Source: Chthoniobacteraceae bacterium (GTDB lineage: Bacteria; Verrucomicrobiota; Verrucomicrobiia; Chthoniobacterales; Chthoniobacteraceae). Taken from it: a stretch of 64,000 nt of DNA. Where the stretch lies: positions 23,062 to 87,061 of the forward strand of contig CANJZW010000007.1 in NCBI GenBank assembly GCA_947479475.1. The letters are read 5' to 3'. A program made the translations under genes and the position numbers. Under the pieces are notes generated by a model. The model ran no database searches, was not told the DNA's origin, and saw nothing but the letters and a program-made list of their open reading frames with translations. Positions 34,367 through 48,200 of the stretch are shown one piece after another. Position 1 is the stretch's first letter, and each line of letters opens with the position of its first letter.

Positions 34367-35995
34367 TCATTGTGAGTCGGGGCGCAAAATGCCGAGGATG
34401 GGTTTGCCCATGTTCAGGGCGGGCTCCGTCATGCGGAGCGCGACGCAAAGTGTGGAGGCGATGTCGGTGATGGAGACGTCATCGGCGCAGCGGCCGGGTT
34501 TGAATGGGGCGCCGTAAAAGAGGATGGGCACGTGAGTGTCGTAGGCGAAGGGGGCCCCGTGGGTGGTGCCGCCCTTTCCGCCGCCGGGGATTTGGAAGGG
34601 TTTTTGGACGAGGACCACATCTCCGCTGCGTTCGGCATTGAAGCCGTTTTGGATCCGCTGGCCGAGGGGGCCGGGAGCCCGGCCGTCAAGCAGTTGGGAA
34701 CGCGTGTAGCCGGCTTGGAACTTGCCCGTGTCCAGGGCCCAGTCGCGCACAAAAGCGGCCACGTCTTCGGCGTTTAAATGGCGCTCAGCGAGAGCGGCGT
34801 GATCGAAATAAACGTTGCCTTCCACGATTTTTGGGGTGAGCAGAAACCGCCCGGCTCCAAAGCGTTGCTCTAGTTTGGCGAGGAGGTCGGCGGTGAGGGC
34901 GTTCATGTCCGCGCGCAGCCCGTCCAGCCCGTTGGCTTGGGCGAACTCTGGCGTCGGCGCCACGCCGTGGTCAGCGGTCAGAACGACCCAGACGTTGTGC
35001 AGGCCGAGGCGCTGGTCGAGCCCTTGCAAAAGGCGTTCCAGTTCGAGGTCCAGCCGCAGCACCATGTCCTGGATCTCGTGGGAATAAGGGCCGAAGCGGT
35101 GGCCGCAAGCGTCGAGGGAGGAAAAGGAAACGCTCAGGAGGTCCGGTTGGGGGCCGGAGCCCATCTTTTCGCCGTCCACGGCGGCCAGCGCCAAATCGGT
35201 GAGTAATTGGTTGCCAAAAGGGGTGGGAACGAGGGTTTCAAAGCCTTCGGTCGGAGAGGGGACGACGGTGTGGTCGAAGGCGGCGATTTTTTCGCCCGGA
35301 AGGGGGGAGGCTCCCAAGGCCTGGGCCGGTCCGGTATAGACTTCGGGGCTTTTAAGACGTGTCCATTTTTGCCCGGTGAAGGACTGCGGAAATTGCCGGG
35401 CGTTGAAGTCGGAGAGCCAGGCGGGCAGTTCGGGGCGGTAGTAGGTGCTGGTGATGAAACGGCCGCTGGTGGAGTCGAACCAGAACGCGCCTTGAGGTTT
35501 GCGCCCGGCGGGCAGGATGGCGCCGCGGTCTTTGAGGGAGATGCCGACGACTTTGGAGCCGAACCGGAGGCGCATGCCATCGGCAAAATTATCCCCGATC
35601 ATATTCCGCGGGGAGCGGCGGGCGGCGGCTTCGCCGGCTCCCACGGGGGCGGCGTCTGGGTCGCCAACGCAGTTGACCATGGTGCGAGAGCGTTTGTCGA
35701 ACCAGTCGTTGCCGATGATTCCGTGCATGGCGGGGGACGAGCCGCTCAGGAAAGAGGCGTGGCCGGGACCGGTGACGGTGGGGGCGTAATTGTAATGGGC
35801 GAAGGTGAGGAAAGCGCCTTTTTGAGAGAGAAAGCGGAAGCCGCCGGGCGACATTTGGCCGTGGAGGGACTCCAGGTAGTCGTAGCGCAATTGGTCGACG
35901 AGGATGGCGACGACGAGTTTCGGCGGGGTCGCGAGGGCGCCGAGCGGAACTGAGGCGAAGCCCAGAAAGAGGAAAAGGCAGGGGAGGAAACGCAT
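34367..35995 (-). CDS. Exported alkaline phosphatase superfamily protein (PafA-like)
   Basis: About 542 aa from ATG 35995 (MRFLPCLFLFLGFASVPLGALA, a good signal peptide); a longer frame starts at 36031. The core shows VAILVDQLRYDYL with metal-binding Asp, the nucleophile region NYAPTVTGPGHASFLSG (Thr as in PafA/NPP enzymes), HGIIGNDWFD, SFSSLDACGHRFGPYSHE, LTADHGVAPTPEF and a late metal His in TTHGAPFAYDTHVPILFYG. It is predicted to hydrolyse phosphate mono- or diesters in the periplasm for phosphate acquisition. It is divergent from the giant repeat-protein gene across about 260 bp, in which I see no clear promoter. Confidence 0.9.
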   Translation of the reverse strand: MRFLPCLFLFLGFASVPLGALATPPKLVVAILVDQLRYDYLESLHGQMSPGGFRFLSQKGAFLTFAHYNYAPTVTGPGHASFLSGSSPAMHGIIGNDWFDKRSRTMVNCVGDPDAAPVGAGEAAARRSPRNMIGDNFADGMRLRFGSKVVGISLKDRGAILPAGRKPQGAFWFDSTSGRFITSTYYRPELPAWLSDFNARQFPQSFTGQKWTRLKSPEVYTGPAQALGASPLPGEKIAAFDHTVVPSPTEGFETLVPTPFGNQLLTDLALAAVDGEKMGSGPQPDLLSVSFSSLDACGHRFGPYSHEIQDMVLRLDLELERLLQGLDQRLGLHNVWVVLTADHGVAPTPEFAQANGLDGLRADMNALTADLLAKLEQRFGAGRFLLTPKIVEGNVYFDHAALAERHLNAEDVAAFVRDWALDTGKFQAGYTRSQLLDGRAPGPLGQRIQNGFNAERSGDVVLVQKPFQIPGGGKGGTTHGAPFAYDTHVPILFYGAPFKPGRCADDVSITDIASTLCVALRMTEPALNMGKPILGILRPDSQ

Positions 35996-36254
35996 GGGGT
36001 AGGATGTCGCTTTGACCAGGCGCGAAGGCAAGTCAGGAAGGGTGGGAGGGCAGTGTTTCTCAAAAGTGAGAAAAGCGCGTCGCTTTGGAGCAATTGCGGC
36101 CAGCCCGCTTCTCTGTAAATGGAAGAAGAAACGGGTAAGACAAACCGGAGTGGAGCTTCGTATTAGAAACTTTCAATGATCGCACGTTTTCTGCTACTCA
36201 TCCGGTGTTCCCTTTTGCGTCAGTTCTCCGGCCTTCAAGCTGCGAGCACCCCCC

Positions 36255-39200
36255 ATGACTGTGCCACCCTCCACCACCCGAGACCAGCGCGCTCCGTTGT
36301 CCCCAGACAACGCGGGAAGGGACGGCGCGGGTGCATCTGGCAACAGACTGCCAGGGAAAGGGATGGAGCTCGACGGTACGGTGCCGGAGCTGCGGGTGAG
36401 CGGCTTCGGAGGCGTCAAACCCCTTTGGGTGCGTTGCACGAGCATTTTGATGCTGTGTGTGTATTTCTGCAGTCTAGGCAGCGCGCTTGGCCAAGGCGCT
36501 TTCCCTCCGGCCGTTACTTTGCAGTGGGGTTTGGGGGTGGATGGTTTCCATGAACGGTCTGTTATTTGGGAAACCGAGGGCGCTGAGGTGTTTAACCCAA
36601 AGTTTGCGGCGTTCGATCCCTTGAATCCCGGTTACCTAGGGACTCAGGGTAGGTTGTCCAGCGATGGCTCATCGGTGTTGGGTTTTGGAGCTCTGGTGAG
36701 CGCTAGGTTGGGCGATAAATACGAGGTTGTTTTATGGAGTGGATTAACGGGGGGATTTATTCCTCAGGTGGGTGTTTTAGATTTTGGTTGGCAAAACTAC
36801 ACATTGAAGGGCTCCGACTTTCTGGGTGGGACACTGGTTTTGGGGGGAGTCGGGTTAGTCGGGTTTTCTTCCGGAATCAATGTCCATGATGGCGCTAACT
36901 CCCGCCTTGGAAATGGTTCCCCCTGGCTCAATTTAATTCTCGGGGCAGACAACACCTGGCGCAACGTCTCTGGGAACGTCTTCACAGTGGACACGCCCAT
37001 TCAAACGCGGGGTTACTCTGTGACCATTGCAGGATTCAGTCCGATCGTTCTTGCGGGAACGTTAATTGGAAGTGCGTCCGGAACGCTTCACGTGGGATCT
37101 GGCAGTAACCTGATCATTGGAAACAGAGCGCTGGATACTCTGGGAGAGTTTGGAGGAGGCATTTTTCTCGAGGGAGGGATCCTGGGTCTGGCCGCGGATG
37201 TAGATCGGGGCTCGACCAAGTCTGTTCTCACTCTGTTTTCGAATACAACAATCGTGCCCCAAAGGTTTTCCATCGGCGGCGAAAATCACAAAAGCCAGGT
37301 TGGAATGGTAAATGCGGGCACCTCGAATCTGTCTGTCTTATCGTTGGATGGATCCGGCATGGTGGTCAGCGGCACGTACAATCTAGGTACCGCGCAGTTT
37401 GTCAACGTCTCATCGCCCGGCGGATCAGGGTCCAATTTGACTCCCGGACTGACGCTTGGGGGTGCGGTGACTGCTGGGACAAACCAGTTTCTCAAAACTG
37501 GAGATGGGGTGTTGCTGCTCACCGGAACTTCAGGCACGGATATCGGCGGAAGTGAGGCAGGGGTTTTTATGATCAACCGCGGGGTTTTGGCTGTGAATAG
37601 CGATTTGGCGTTAGGAACTCCGACGACTATAGTGGACCAAAGCGGGAGTGATCCGACGGCGGGTTTTCGGGCGACGGGAAGTTTTTCGACCTTCCGGTCT
37701 TTCAGGTTTGGCTCGGTGGCGAACAATGGGATGGGTGTTACTGGCGGCAATACACTAACGCTAACTTCGCCTTTCATTTTCAACTTCGGATCTGGTGCCT
37801 CGATGCAAAAAAACGATGCAGGAACGCTGGAACTCGCAGTGGCCAACGGTACTTGGAGCGGTCCGATAACGGTAGCCGGGGGTGGCCTTTTGCTTTCCGC
37901 CGGCACCGCCGCCGGCACGGGCTTGATCACGGTGCAGACTCAGGGAGCGGCCCTGCAGCTCAGGGGGGTGAGCCTGACCCAGCCCCTTTCTTTAAATGCC
38001 TCCGGAATCAATTCCGCCGGAGCGCTGGAAGCTGTTTCGGGAACCAGCACGGTTTCGGGATTGATCACTCTTGCCTCTGGGGTTCCGTCTTTTATCGCGG
38101 CTGATGCAGGAGCGACCCTACTCATGGCAGGCACGATTCAGGTGGCCAATCCGTTAACATTGGCGGGGGCGGGTAGTGTGATCCTGGGGCCCAAAACCGT
38201 TCTGTCGGGATCCTGGCCTGGCACCGTCAACAAACTGGGGACTGGAACGGCATTTCTTTTGTTTGCTGGCACCAATTTTTTTGGGGCGCTCAATGTCAAT
38301 GGGGGCAGTCTGATCCTGGGAGGATCTGGGATCATCGGCGGCGCTGCAAATGCAGTCACCATCCAGCCAGGGGCCACTCTTGTGGTGGACAATTTAGGCG
38401 CCAATGTGGCCAACCGTTTGGGAGGCAGCCTCAGGCCCCTGAACCTCTCTGGCGGCTTGCTGTTTTCGGGCACCACAAGTTCAGGCACCCTTTCCGCTGA
38501 GAACTTGGGCGCCCTAACATTGGCATCCGGAAACAGCGTTATCACCCTCAATCCAGGAAGCGGGGGTTCGTTCACTGTCTCCCTGGCGAGTCTTACCAAT
38601 AAAACTGGGGCAACACTTCTCTTACGGGGGGGCAGTGTGGGCTCTGCGCAGGGTGCCAATACGGGCACCTTTACCAGTGGTACCGCCGCAGTGACGCTGT
38701 TCGGCGGCACGGTGAATGATGGCGTGTTCAACAAAGGAATCCTGCCCTACACGCTGATCGACCCAAGCGGCAACGGCACCGGGACGTCCTTCGCAACGGT
38801 GGACAGGTCGGGCACCCTGACCGTCGCCGCCGGCACGTTCCGGGCGCTCAAAGGAGGTGAGTATTTTACGATAGCCTCTTCTACCGCGACGCTTACAGCC
38901 GATAGAAACACATTGCTCAGCGCAAATCTGACGCAGCCTTCCACGGTCAAACTAACCTCCTTGACCCTCAGTGACGGCTCAGTCTTGTCCGTAGGGAGTA
39001 GTGCGTCTTCCGTAGTTCTGACGCTCAGCAGCGGAGGCTTGCTGCTGTCTGGCGATGGCTCTGGGGTTCTGGGGGGCACGCTGAATTCAGGGGCGTCCTC
39101 ACTGTGGATTTTCGCGCCGCAGGCAGGTAGCACGCACACCATCAGCAGCGCTTTGAGGGCCACCACTGGAACTCCCAACTTTGGGTTGGTCAAGGCCGGA

Positions 39201-42200
39201 CAGGGCACCTTGCTCTTGAATGGCACCCAGGTGACTGGAGTTTCGTCAAACTTACTCATTGGGGCCGTGACGGTTAACGAAGGCACGCTGCAGCTCGGGG
39301 TTAGAAATGCCTTTAACTATAGGAGCCCCCAGCCACTCGTGGTGAATGGGGGCGGAGTCTCCGGCGCCGGAGGCGTGCTGGATCTCAACGGATATGCTCT
39401 GACGATCGGATCCCTCGCCAGCCAAGGCGCCGCACCGAACGCCGGGGTCGCAGGAGGGCGCATCACCTCTTCTGTTTCCTCTGGAACGTTCGCCAGTCTG
39501 GTGTCTAGCAGCGGCATTGGTACGGATAGTGCGTTTGCCGGCATCATCTCAGGCTCGCAGCTCTCCTTTAGTAAGGTCGGTTTTTCGACGCTAACGTTAC
39601 TTTCGAAAAACACGTATGGGGGCCCCACACTGATTACCGGCGGAGGGATTACCCTTAACGACTATGGAGCGCTTTCGGCCACGAGTGCGATCACCCTTAA
39701 ATTTGGAACTCTGACCTTGGACAACCGGACCGGTCTGACGGATTTGGGCAATCGTGTTTCGGACACCGCCCCATTGATGCTCACCGGCGCCGGTCTCAAT
39801 GTGATTGGGCGGGCGCAGACCCAGACGGCTGAGACATTGGGTCCATTGGTGCTTGGGGCAGGTTTATCCACGATCACACTCACGCCGGGAAATACAGGGG
39901 TGAATTCGGTGGATTTGACTGTGGGAAGCTTCTCTGCAAATTCCAGCCAGGCCTTCTTGAACATTGTGGCTGGCAATCTGGGTGTCATGGGGAATTTCTC
40001 GCGTTTGCGCGTTTCCGCAGGGGCTGAAGCCGCCGTTGTTTCTCAACTCAAAAATGGCATCCTGCCGTGGGTGGTGGTGAACGGGGTGGAGTTTGCCAGT
40101 TACACGGCTAATTCTGGCAGCCTGACTTACGGGGGCTTCGGGGCGCTTAACTCGACGGGGTTCATCAGCACGGACCAGGTTGTCGCGGGCACGGCGCAGA
40201 TCGTCGGCGGGTCTTCCCCTCTAGCGGGCATAGGGTCGTTTATATTTTCGGGGACCTCGAACACAAAATGGTTTACGCCCGCCACATCCCCAAGTGTCAC
40301 CATCACTTCGGGTACGGGGGACGCGGGGGTTATGCGCCTGAATTCTCTCAACATCGTCTCCACGACCACAGCGGATACACAACTGAGTTTTACCGATTCT
40401 ACAAACACTTTAAATCTGACTTCCGGAGGGCTTATTCATTCGGGGAGCCTCAGCAACCTCACTTTGGGAGGGTTTGTGGACAACGGCTCTTTGACGGCGG
40501 GGGGCTCACTAGCCTCTCAGCAATTGTTTTGCTGTGATTTTGTGGCTGCCACTCCGGTGTATATCTTTAACAACAGTTCAACGTTGACGTTGAATTCTCG
40601 AATTATTGATAACCCGGCTGGAGGCACTGTCCAGTTGGTCCTCTCCGGCACAGGAGCCGCCGCTTACGTGCTTGCCAGCGGAAAAAATAGTTATACGGGC
40701 GGGACTGTTTTGGACGCCGCCACGCTGACCTTAGCCCAGGGAGCGAAGCTGCCCGGCGGCGGCCTCACTCTGAATGGAGGTGCCACCTTTAATCAGTTAG
40801 ATGGAAGTTTCATGGACTCCTCGAACGCGATCACGCTAAACGGCTCCACGTTGACGCTTGTAGGAAACAACCGATTTGCGAGCTTGACGCTGAATAATGT
40901 GGGGGCCCAGCAGGCCACTCTGGCGTCTGAATCGGGAACGCTGAGCCTCTCTGGCAAAATCATAGCCACAAGTGAGAATAGTAACACGACGGGGCTCATT
41001 TCGGGAAATCTCAGCATGGGGGGAGGGACGCTGACTCTGGAAGTCTCCAGCGTCATCGGAGAACCAACAGCGACTACCTTGAGTATTACCGCCGCTATTT
41101 CCAACGGAACCCTTGAGCTGAAGGGGGGCGGCTTGCTCAAGCTTTTCGCATACAACTCCTACACAGGAGGCACCCGCCTATCCAGTGGTACTTTGATTCT
41201 TGCCGGAGGGGTCGGGGGCGAACTGGGCTCCCCTTTGACGGCAGGCCCCGTCTATATAGAACCCACGGGGACTTTGGACTTTAATGATTATACGGCCTAC
41301 GCGCTTTCCGGGTTGAGAGGTACCGGAAACGTATCCCTCACGGCGGGAGTCTCCGACAATCCCGTTCAACTCACTGTGGGAAACGCTTCGAATTTGTCCA
41401 CTCAGTATTCTGGCATCCTCTCCGGCAGCGGCTCTTTTGTGAAGGCTGGCTTGGGTGCATTTACCTTGTCTGGCTCTAATACTTACGTTGGGCCGACCAC
41501 CATTCAGGCAGGAACACTGGTGCTAGATTTCACTTCGCTTCTATCCTCCTCTTCCGTCCTTCCAAGCACCACCACGCTGATCACTGCGGGCGGAACTCTC
41601 CAAATGTTGGGGGCCGCCGGTACGGCAAGCGTCCAGTCGCTTGCCGGCGGCACCATTCTGCAGGGTTTTACCACCCTGATGATCCAAGAGGGGTTGGGGG
41701 GCACCGCCGCGATGAACCTTGGCACGCTGACGCGCCCTTCCGGGGGAGGGCTTCTGGATTTTGTGCTCGGCTCGGGAACTTTCACCACGGACACGAACAA
41801 TAATGGCATTTTGGGCGCTTACGCCACGGTGGGAGGCACCGCTTTCGCCAGCGTTGTCAACGGAACCATCGGCAGACTCTCGGGTTCTGCCGACCTGCCT
41901 GCCGCCACCACCGCGGATTCCGGGACCGCCAATTACGCCATCTCCGGCAGTTTAGCGCTAACGGGGCCGCTGAATGTAAACTCTCTCACCATCGCCCCTC
42001 TCACGAGCACCGACGTCCTCAATCTAGGCGCTTCGGCCCTCACTTTCACCCCTGCGGGCGGCCTCCTGTACCCCGAAGGAGCCGGTCGGCGCTATTCCAT
42101 CACCGGTACGGGGCTTTTTAGTGCCGGTTCTTCCAACGAATTATTTCTGAACATCGGCCGCTCCAACACGTTGTCTATCGCGAACCCGTTGATCGGAGGA

Positions 42201-45200
42201 ACCGGCGGCCTCACCAAGGCCGGCGCCGGCCTTCTCCTTCTCACGGGAGCCAATAGATACTCCGGCGCGACCCAGATCCTTGCCGGAACTCTCTCCACCG
42301 GCGCTTCCAATGTGCTGCCTGATAATTCGGCCGTCACGGTAGCTCTTGGCGCCTCGCTGATCCTTGGGGGGGTGGAGACCCTTGGAACCTTGGCAGGAGC
42401 CGGATCCGTTTCCAGCGGGACCTACCGGCTCACCCTGGGGGCGGACAACGCCTCGGGCATCTTAAGCGGCAGCCTCTCTGTCGGCGGCGGCCTTATCAAG
42501 GCCGGCCTTGGCACCCAGACCTTGCTCGGCTCCAACTCGCTTTCCGGCGGCGTCCAGATCAAAAGCGGCGTCTTGGTGGTGGGCAACGGCAGCCAACTCG
42601 GGGCCGCCAACAACCCAGTGGTGGTCACAGGATTGCTACAGCCGGGCTTTCAGGGCGGGATGCTGGTGGTGGATGGCGGTCTTGCCGGAACCTCGGTCCC
42701 GCAGTCCCTGTCCCTCGCCGGCCGCGGCGCCACCGCTTACAGTGGGGGCGCGGTGCTTCTCTCCCTTGGCAACAATACCTTTTCGGGGGCCATCATGCTG
42801 GGAAATCCGACCGGCAGCGCCCTTTTGGCCGCCGCCTATGGAAATACGACCCTCACCGGGCCGCTTTCCCTCGGACAGACCCAAGCGGTGTATTTAGCTG
42901 GGAATGGGAACATTATCATGGCCGGGTCCATCAGTAGTTTCGAGCAAACCACGCAGAAGATGGAAAAATTGGCCACGGTGCTTCCCTCCACCCTTTGGTT
43001 GCAAAACACAACCAACAGCTTCCTGTCATCGGTGAGAATCTCCGGGAATACCACGGTGCGTGTCTCCGATGGCCGCGCGCTGGGCATGAACGCCGGCGGC
43101 GCCAACGTCGAGTTTAACGGAGGAATTCTGGAAATACGCGCGGATGCTCTGACCATCCCGAGCTTTACCTCCAAAACAATTTCTCTTCAGAATAGCAGCG
43201 GGACGGTCTTTTTGGACCGGGCTGTGGGAGGTGGCGGAATGGCGCAAAACGTGGCGATGGGCACCCTGAGCACGGTCGCAAATAGAGCTTTAACCATCGG
43301 CGGTCGAAATGGTTACGGGATGACTATCGGGTCTGGAAGCAGCGCTTTGACTGCGGCTGGCGCTGGTGGCAATTCAACCTTTACCAATAACACGAACGGT
43401 CTTGTCACGCTCAACGGCCCGGCGCCCGTCGGTGGAACGGATGGCTTTCGACAGCTCGCTTTCTCGGGCAACGGGGACACCGTATGGAACGGAACCATGT
43501 CGACGACATTAGTGTCGGGATACCTGGCCGGCATCGCTAAATCGAGCCAGGGGCTTGTGATCCTCACGGGCACCACCAGTGCCGGTGGGTTAAACGGCAC
43601 AGCCTCCCTCTCTGGAGGCGTCCTTCAGGTGGGAACACTCGCGGTGCTTAACGACTCGGCGACGCAGTTTGGAGGAATTTCCATCAACGGGGGCGCGTTG
43701 AGTTATGCCGGAACCAGCGGCGAAACAACCTCTAGATTGGTGAACATGGCCGGCACGACGGGCAACGCGATTCTCCTCGCCAACCAGTCGGGAGGCAGCC
43801 TGGCGTTTACCAGCGGAGTGGTCGCAGGGGCTGGTGGAGCGAAGACGCTTGTTTTGGGCGGCACCAACGAATCCGCAAACAGCATTTCGGGGCTGATCAG
43901 CGAGCTGGGGGGCTCCACCTCCATTTACAAGGCGGATAGCGGCCTTTGGGTGTACGCGCCCCAGGCCACGCAGCGCTTGTACGGCGGCACGGTTTTTTCC
44001 TCCCTCGGCAATGCTGCAAACACAGGCACCCTCACCCTGAGCACGTTGAGCAGCGGGAGCATCGGGTTGAGCGTGGGATTTTTTACTTCGTCGGGGTCGC
44101 TCCTGAGCGGCGGCACCTCCCTTCTAGTCAGCAGCACGGTCAATCTATTCCCGGGAATGCTGATCGTGGGCGGCGGTACCCAGGGAACGATTTCGGCCAT
44201 CAGCGGGGGCAGTCTTATTTTTTCAAGCCCCATCACGTTAAGCAGCGGAACGGTTCTGACTTTGGGAGCGCTGCAATTCACAGCGGCCGGTTCGCTCCTG
44301 AGCGGGGCTGGGACTTTCACCGCATCCGATTCGCTCCTGAATGGCATCACCCTTCCGGTCAGTAGCACCGAAAATCTCTCTCCTGGAATGACGGTGATTG
44401 GGGGGGGGACTACGGGGGTGATTGGCGCCATTAGCGGGGGCAGCCTGACCTTTACAAGTCCCATCACATTAAGCAGCGGGACGGTTCTGACTCTGGATGC
44501 GCTCCAGTACACGTCGGGCACGTTCTTGATCAGCGGCACTTCCTTGCTCGTGAGCAGCACCGTGAACCTTTCTCCGGGAATGACGATCGTGGGGGGCGGA
44601 ACGAGCGGAGTTATTTCGTCCATCCTAGGCGGCACGTCTGGCAGCAGCGGGACTTTGTTCTTTGGAAACTCCATCACGCTGAGCACGGGAACCCTCCTAG
44701 GCTTGACTCAAATTCTACTGGCAGCCGGCGGCACCCAACATCTTTACGTGGGAATGCCCGTCTCGGGTGGCAGTCCCAACAGCATCCCCCCCGGCACAAC
44801 CATCCAGAGCATTTCGGGCGGCAGTCTGCTGACGCTCTCCAACCCAGTGATCTTGGATGCGGGAACCGGCCTTTCTGCTGTGACCTCTGCGTCCCTCGTC
44901 CCCGGGATGACCGTGAATGGACCCACTGGCGCTGCACTTGGAACGGTCATGGCCATCAATGGCAACACGCTTTGGCTCTCCGCGACCACGGCCGCTCTCT
45001 CCTCCGGTACCATGATTACCTTTGGCTCCCTTGCTGCATTCAGCGGGAACCTTTCGATCTCCGCTGGCACCATGCGCCTTCAGGCTACTTCAAGCTCGGT
45101 AAATCTTCTGAACGACTCCACTGGCGGAGTTAATTTTGTGGCGGATTCCATCACCCCCGGTCTCGGCCGCCAAACGGCGGGCGGCCGCCTTGAATACGTG

Positions 45201-48200
45201 GCATACGTGGCCATTGGCGGCACGAGCCAGGAAACAGCGGGAACGCTCATCTTTAGTGCGGGGCAGAGCGTCGTTGCTCTCACCAACGGCGGCACGCTGA
45301 CTTTTGGCCAGGGTGGGCGCGCCGTTGGGGCCACTGCGGATTTTCAAATGGGCTCCGGGCAGATCAATATCGGAACACTTCAAAGTGTGGGTCTGGGATG
45401 GGCAACGGTCAACGGGGTCGACTTCGCAAGGCTGCTTGTTGGGGGAACCGTGGCCATCGCGGCGTACCGCGATTACCTGCCGCAATGGCCGGGGAATCCA
45501 AATTACGATTACCGGCTTACCACGGGTACGGCCTCGGCGTTTCCGCAGAGGATTAACACTTTAAAAATTGCCGCTTCCGGCACGCTGGCACTGGGAGGGG
45601 CTTTGCAGTTGGATGGCGGCGGGCTTTTGTTCGACAACTCGACGGGGCCGTTTTCCATCGTCAACTTCAAGATCATTGCTCCGATCGTAAGTCCGGAAAT
45701 CATGATCACGGTGAACGGCAGCTCAAGCGCCAACGCTCTGACCGTTAGCAGTCAAATCGCGGAGGGAGCCGGTAGTCTTACCAAGGGCGGAACTGGGATA
45801 CTGGTGGTGGACGGCACGAATAGTTACAGCGGACATACCACGGTCAACGCCGGAACGCTTCGTCTAATCACTCGGGGCGCCGTCTTTGGGACTGGCTCCC
45901 TCTCCTTCGTTGCCGGCACTTGGGGAATCCCAGCAAGCGGTACTTGGGCCATCTTTGCGCGTGATACTTCTGGTTTGGCAGTGGGGATGAGTGTGGCCGG
46001 AGAAGGGATTCCAGTGGGGATGACCATTCAATCGATTCTTTCAGATCCACTTCAAGTCGCAGGCACCTTGACGCTAACCGGGGGATCCCTGACGGCCTCG
46101 GGGACGCGCTCGTTTATGGCCGGCACCATCGTTTCCCCACTCGGTAACCCCGCCGCCAATGCCTTCACCGTTGTACGACAAAACGCGCTCCTAGACGTCG
46201 CTGGCGCTGGGTCGCCGTCTCTCCTCTACACGGGAGGCCCCTTGATGCGGCAACTCAATCTGGGGCTTCTTTCGGGGGCGGGTACCGTCGACAGTCTAAG
46301 CGTCGTCAACACCGCCCTTTCTTTTGGCACCTCTTTTTCTTCCACCACCTCGGTTTTTTCTGGGGTCATTCAAAACAGTGGCACCGGTTCGGTTTCTGTG
46401 ATCAGTAACGGAAATTCTAACACCTCTTTTTTCACCGGACTCAACACTTACACAGGTCCCACCATTCTGAGCGGGGGTCGCATGCTGGGGGTCACTTCAC
46501 TAGCCAATGGAGGCCTCCCCAGTGGAATTGGCGCTTCCTCCAAGGACGCGGCCAACCTCGTTTTCAATGGCGGGATCCTCCAGTACACCGGCTCCAATTC
46601 ATCTTTCACGCAGTTCACGCAGACTCCCTCCGTGTCCACCGACCGGCTTTTCACCATGGCAAAGTCCGGCGGCATTGATTCCTCCGGAAATTACGGGAAT
46701 AACACTCTCGCTGGGGGAGCGGCAAACAACGCCGCCCTCGTCTTCGCTAACGCCGGCTCCGTCGCGTTTGCGGGCATAGGAGCGGTCACCCTCACCCTGC
46801 AGGGCACCTCCACAGGGGACAACGAAATCCACCTCGCGCTGCGGGATAATCCAGCCGGCGGCGTTTTTTCGCTCACCAAAACGGGGGCAGGCCAGTGGCT
46901 TTTGACCGGCGCCAACACCTATTCGGGCACCACCACGGTGGCCCAGGGAATCCTACAGGTGCAAGACGGATCGTTGCCGGCGGCCAGCAACCTCGCACTC
47001 AGGGGGGGCGTCTTTCAGTCCACCGGCATCTTCACCCGGGCGTTCGGCACGGCCCCGGGCCAGGTACAGCTGACAAGTCCCACTAGCGGGTTTGCCGCCG
47101 CCGCCAGTAAACTCTCGCTAAACTTTGGGAGTGGCACCACTCAGTTCATGGGGTCCGGTGCCTTCTCTACCAGCACCTTAGTTTTAAATTCCGCCACAGC
47201 TCTTGCGGAAGTTGAAATCGTCAGCCCCCTGAACTTCGGAATTGCACCTCGGACGATTCAGGTGGACGACAATGCGAATACTGCCACGGATTTTGCGACT
47301 ATTTCCGGTGCCCTTAGCGGCGGCATCACAAACGCCTTGGGCGCGGTCACCCTCACCAAAACGGGCGCTGGTAACCTGATCCTGTTCGGCGCCAACAATT
47401 ATTTGGGCGATACCGTCCTGGCCAACGGGGCCCTCATTGTCAACTCCATCGGAGCCGAAGGAGCCACCTCCAGCAGCGTCGGGACGAATATTGGAAGTGG
47501 CGTTGGACGGGGTGTTTTGTATCTCGGCAACAGTGGTACCGCGGTAAACCTGCTTTACGTGGGGGCGGGCGAGGTGGTCACCCGCACGGTTTCTTTAGGA
47601 AACACCGCCGGGGGTGGAAACGTTGTCATCGACGCCTCAGGAAGCGGGGCGCTGGTGCTCACCAACATGGACAACAAGTCGACGGGTGCGAACAAAACGC
47701 TGATGCTGCGCGGCTATAATTCGGATAACAACATGATCACGGGGAACCTCGTCGACAACACCTCTAATGTGCTCTCGGTGACGAAGTCCGATGGCGGCGT
47801 CTGGGTGCTTGCACCCCCCACGCCGAATACGTTCACGGGCGCATTGACGGTCAATGGCGGTTTGCTGGGGCTTAATGCGAATGGTATCGGTACTGCAGGC
47901 GTAAACCTAAGCTATGGTGGCGTATTCGCCTATGGAGGGGTACTTGACACTGGCAAAGCCTTTACGATTAACCAAAACGCAATCGGTTTGTTCGCTGGCA
48001 CCTCCAACATCACGCTGACGGGTACTCTGTTCGGTCAAGCGGGTAACCCCTGGACATTGAACAATTCCATGGAGAACGGGGCGGTTTTGAGAGTCGCAAA
48101 TTTTGTGAACCAGCAGGCAGATGCAACGGCACGAACGCTGAGCATCCGAGGGTATGGATCCACTGTTTTTTCTGGCGTGATTTCCACCGGTGGTACGGCT

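Noticed and set aside
36176..36553. Plus-strand frame of 125 codons overlapping the start of the giant gene, beginning with a signal-like MIARFLLLIRCSLL
   Set aside because: After the first ~22 residues it turns into Arg/Pro-rich low complexity, out of frame with the clear signal core and repeats of the giant gene; it is a shadow frame.
44100..44700. CRISPR-like array suggested by regular repetition
   Set aside because: The repeats are 190-230 bp apart, imperfect, and translate in frame as part of the giant protein; there are no short identical repeats with unique spacers.
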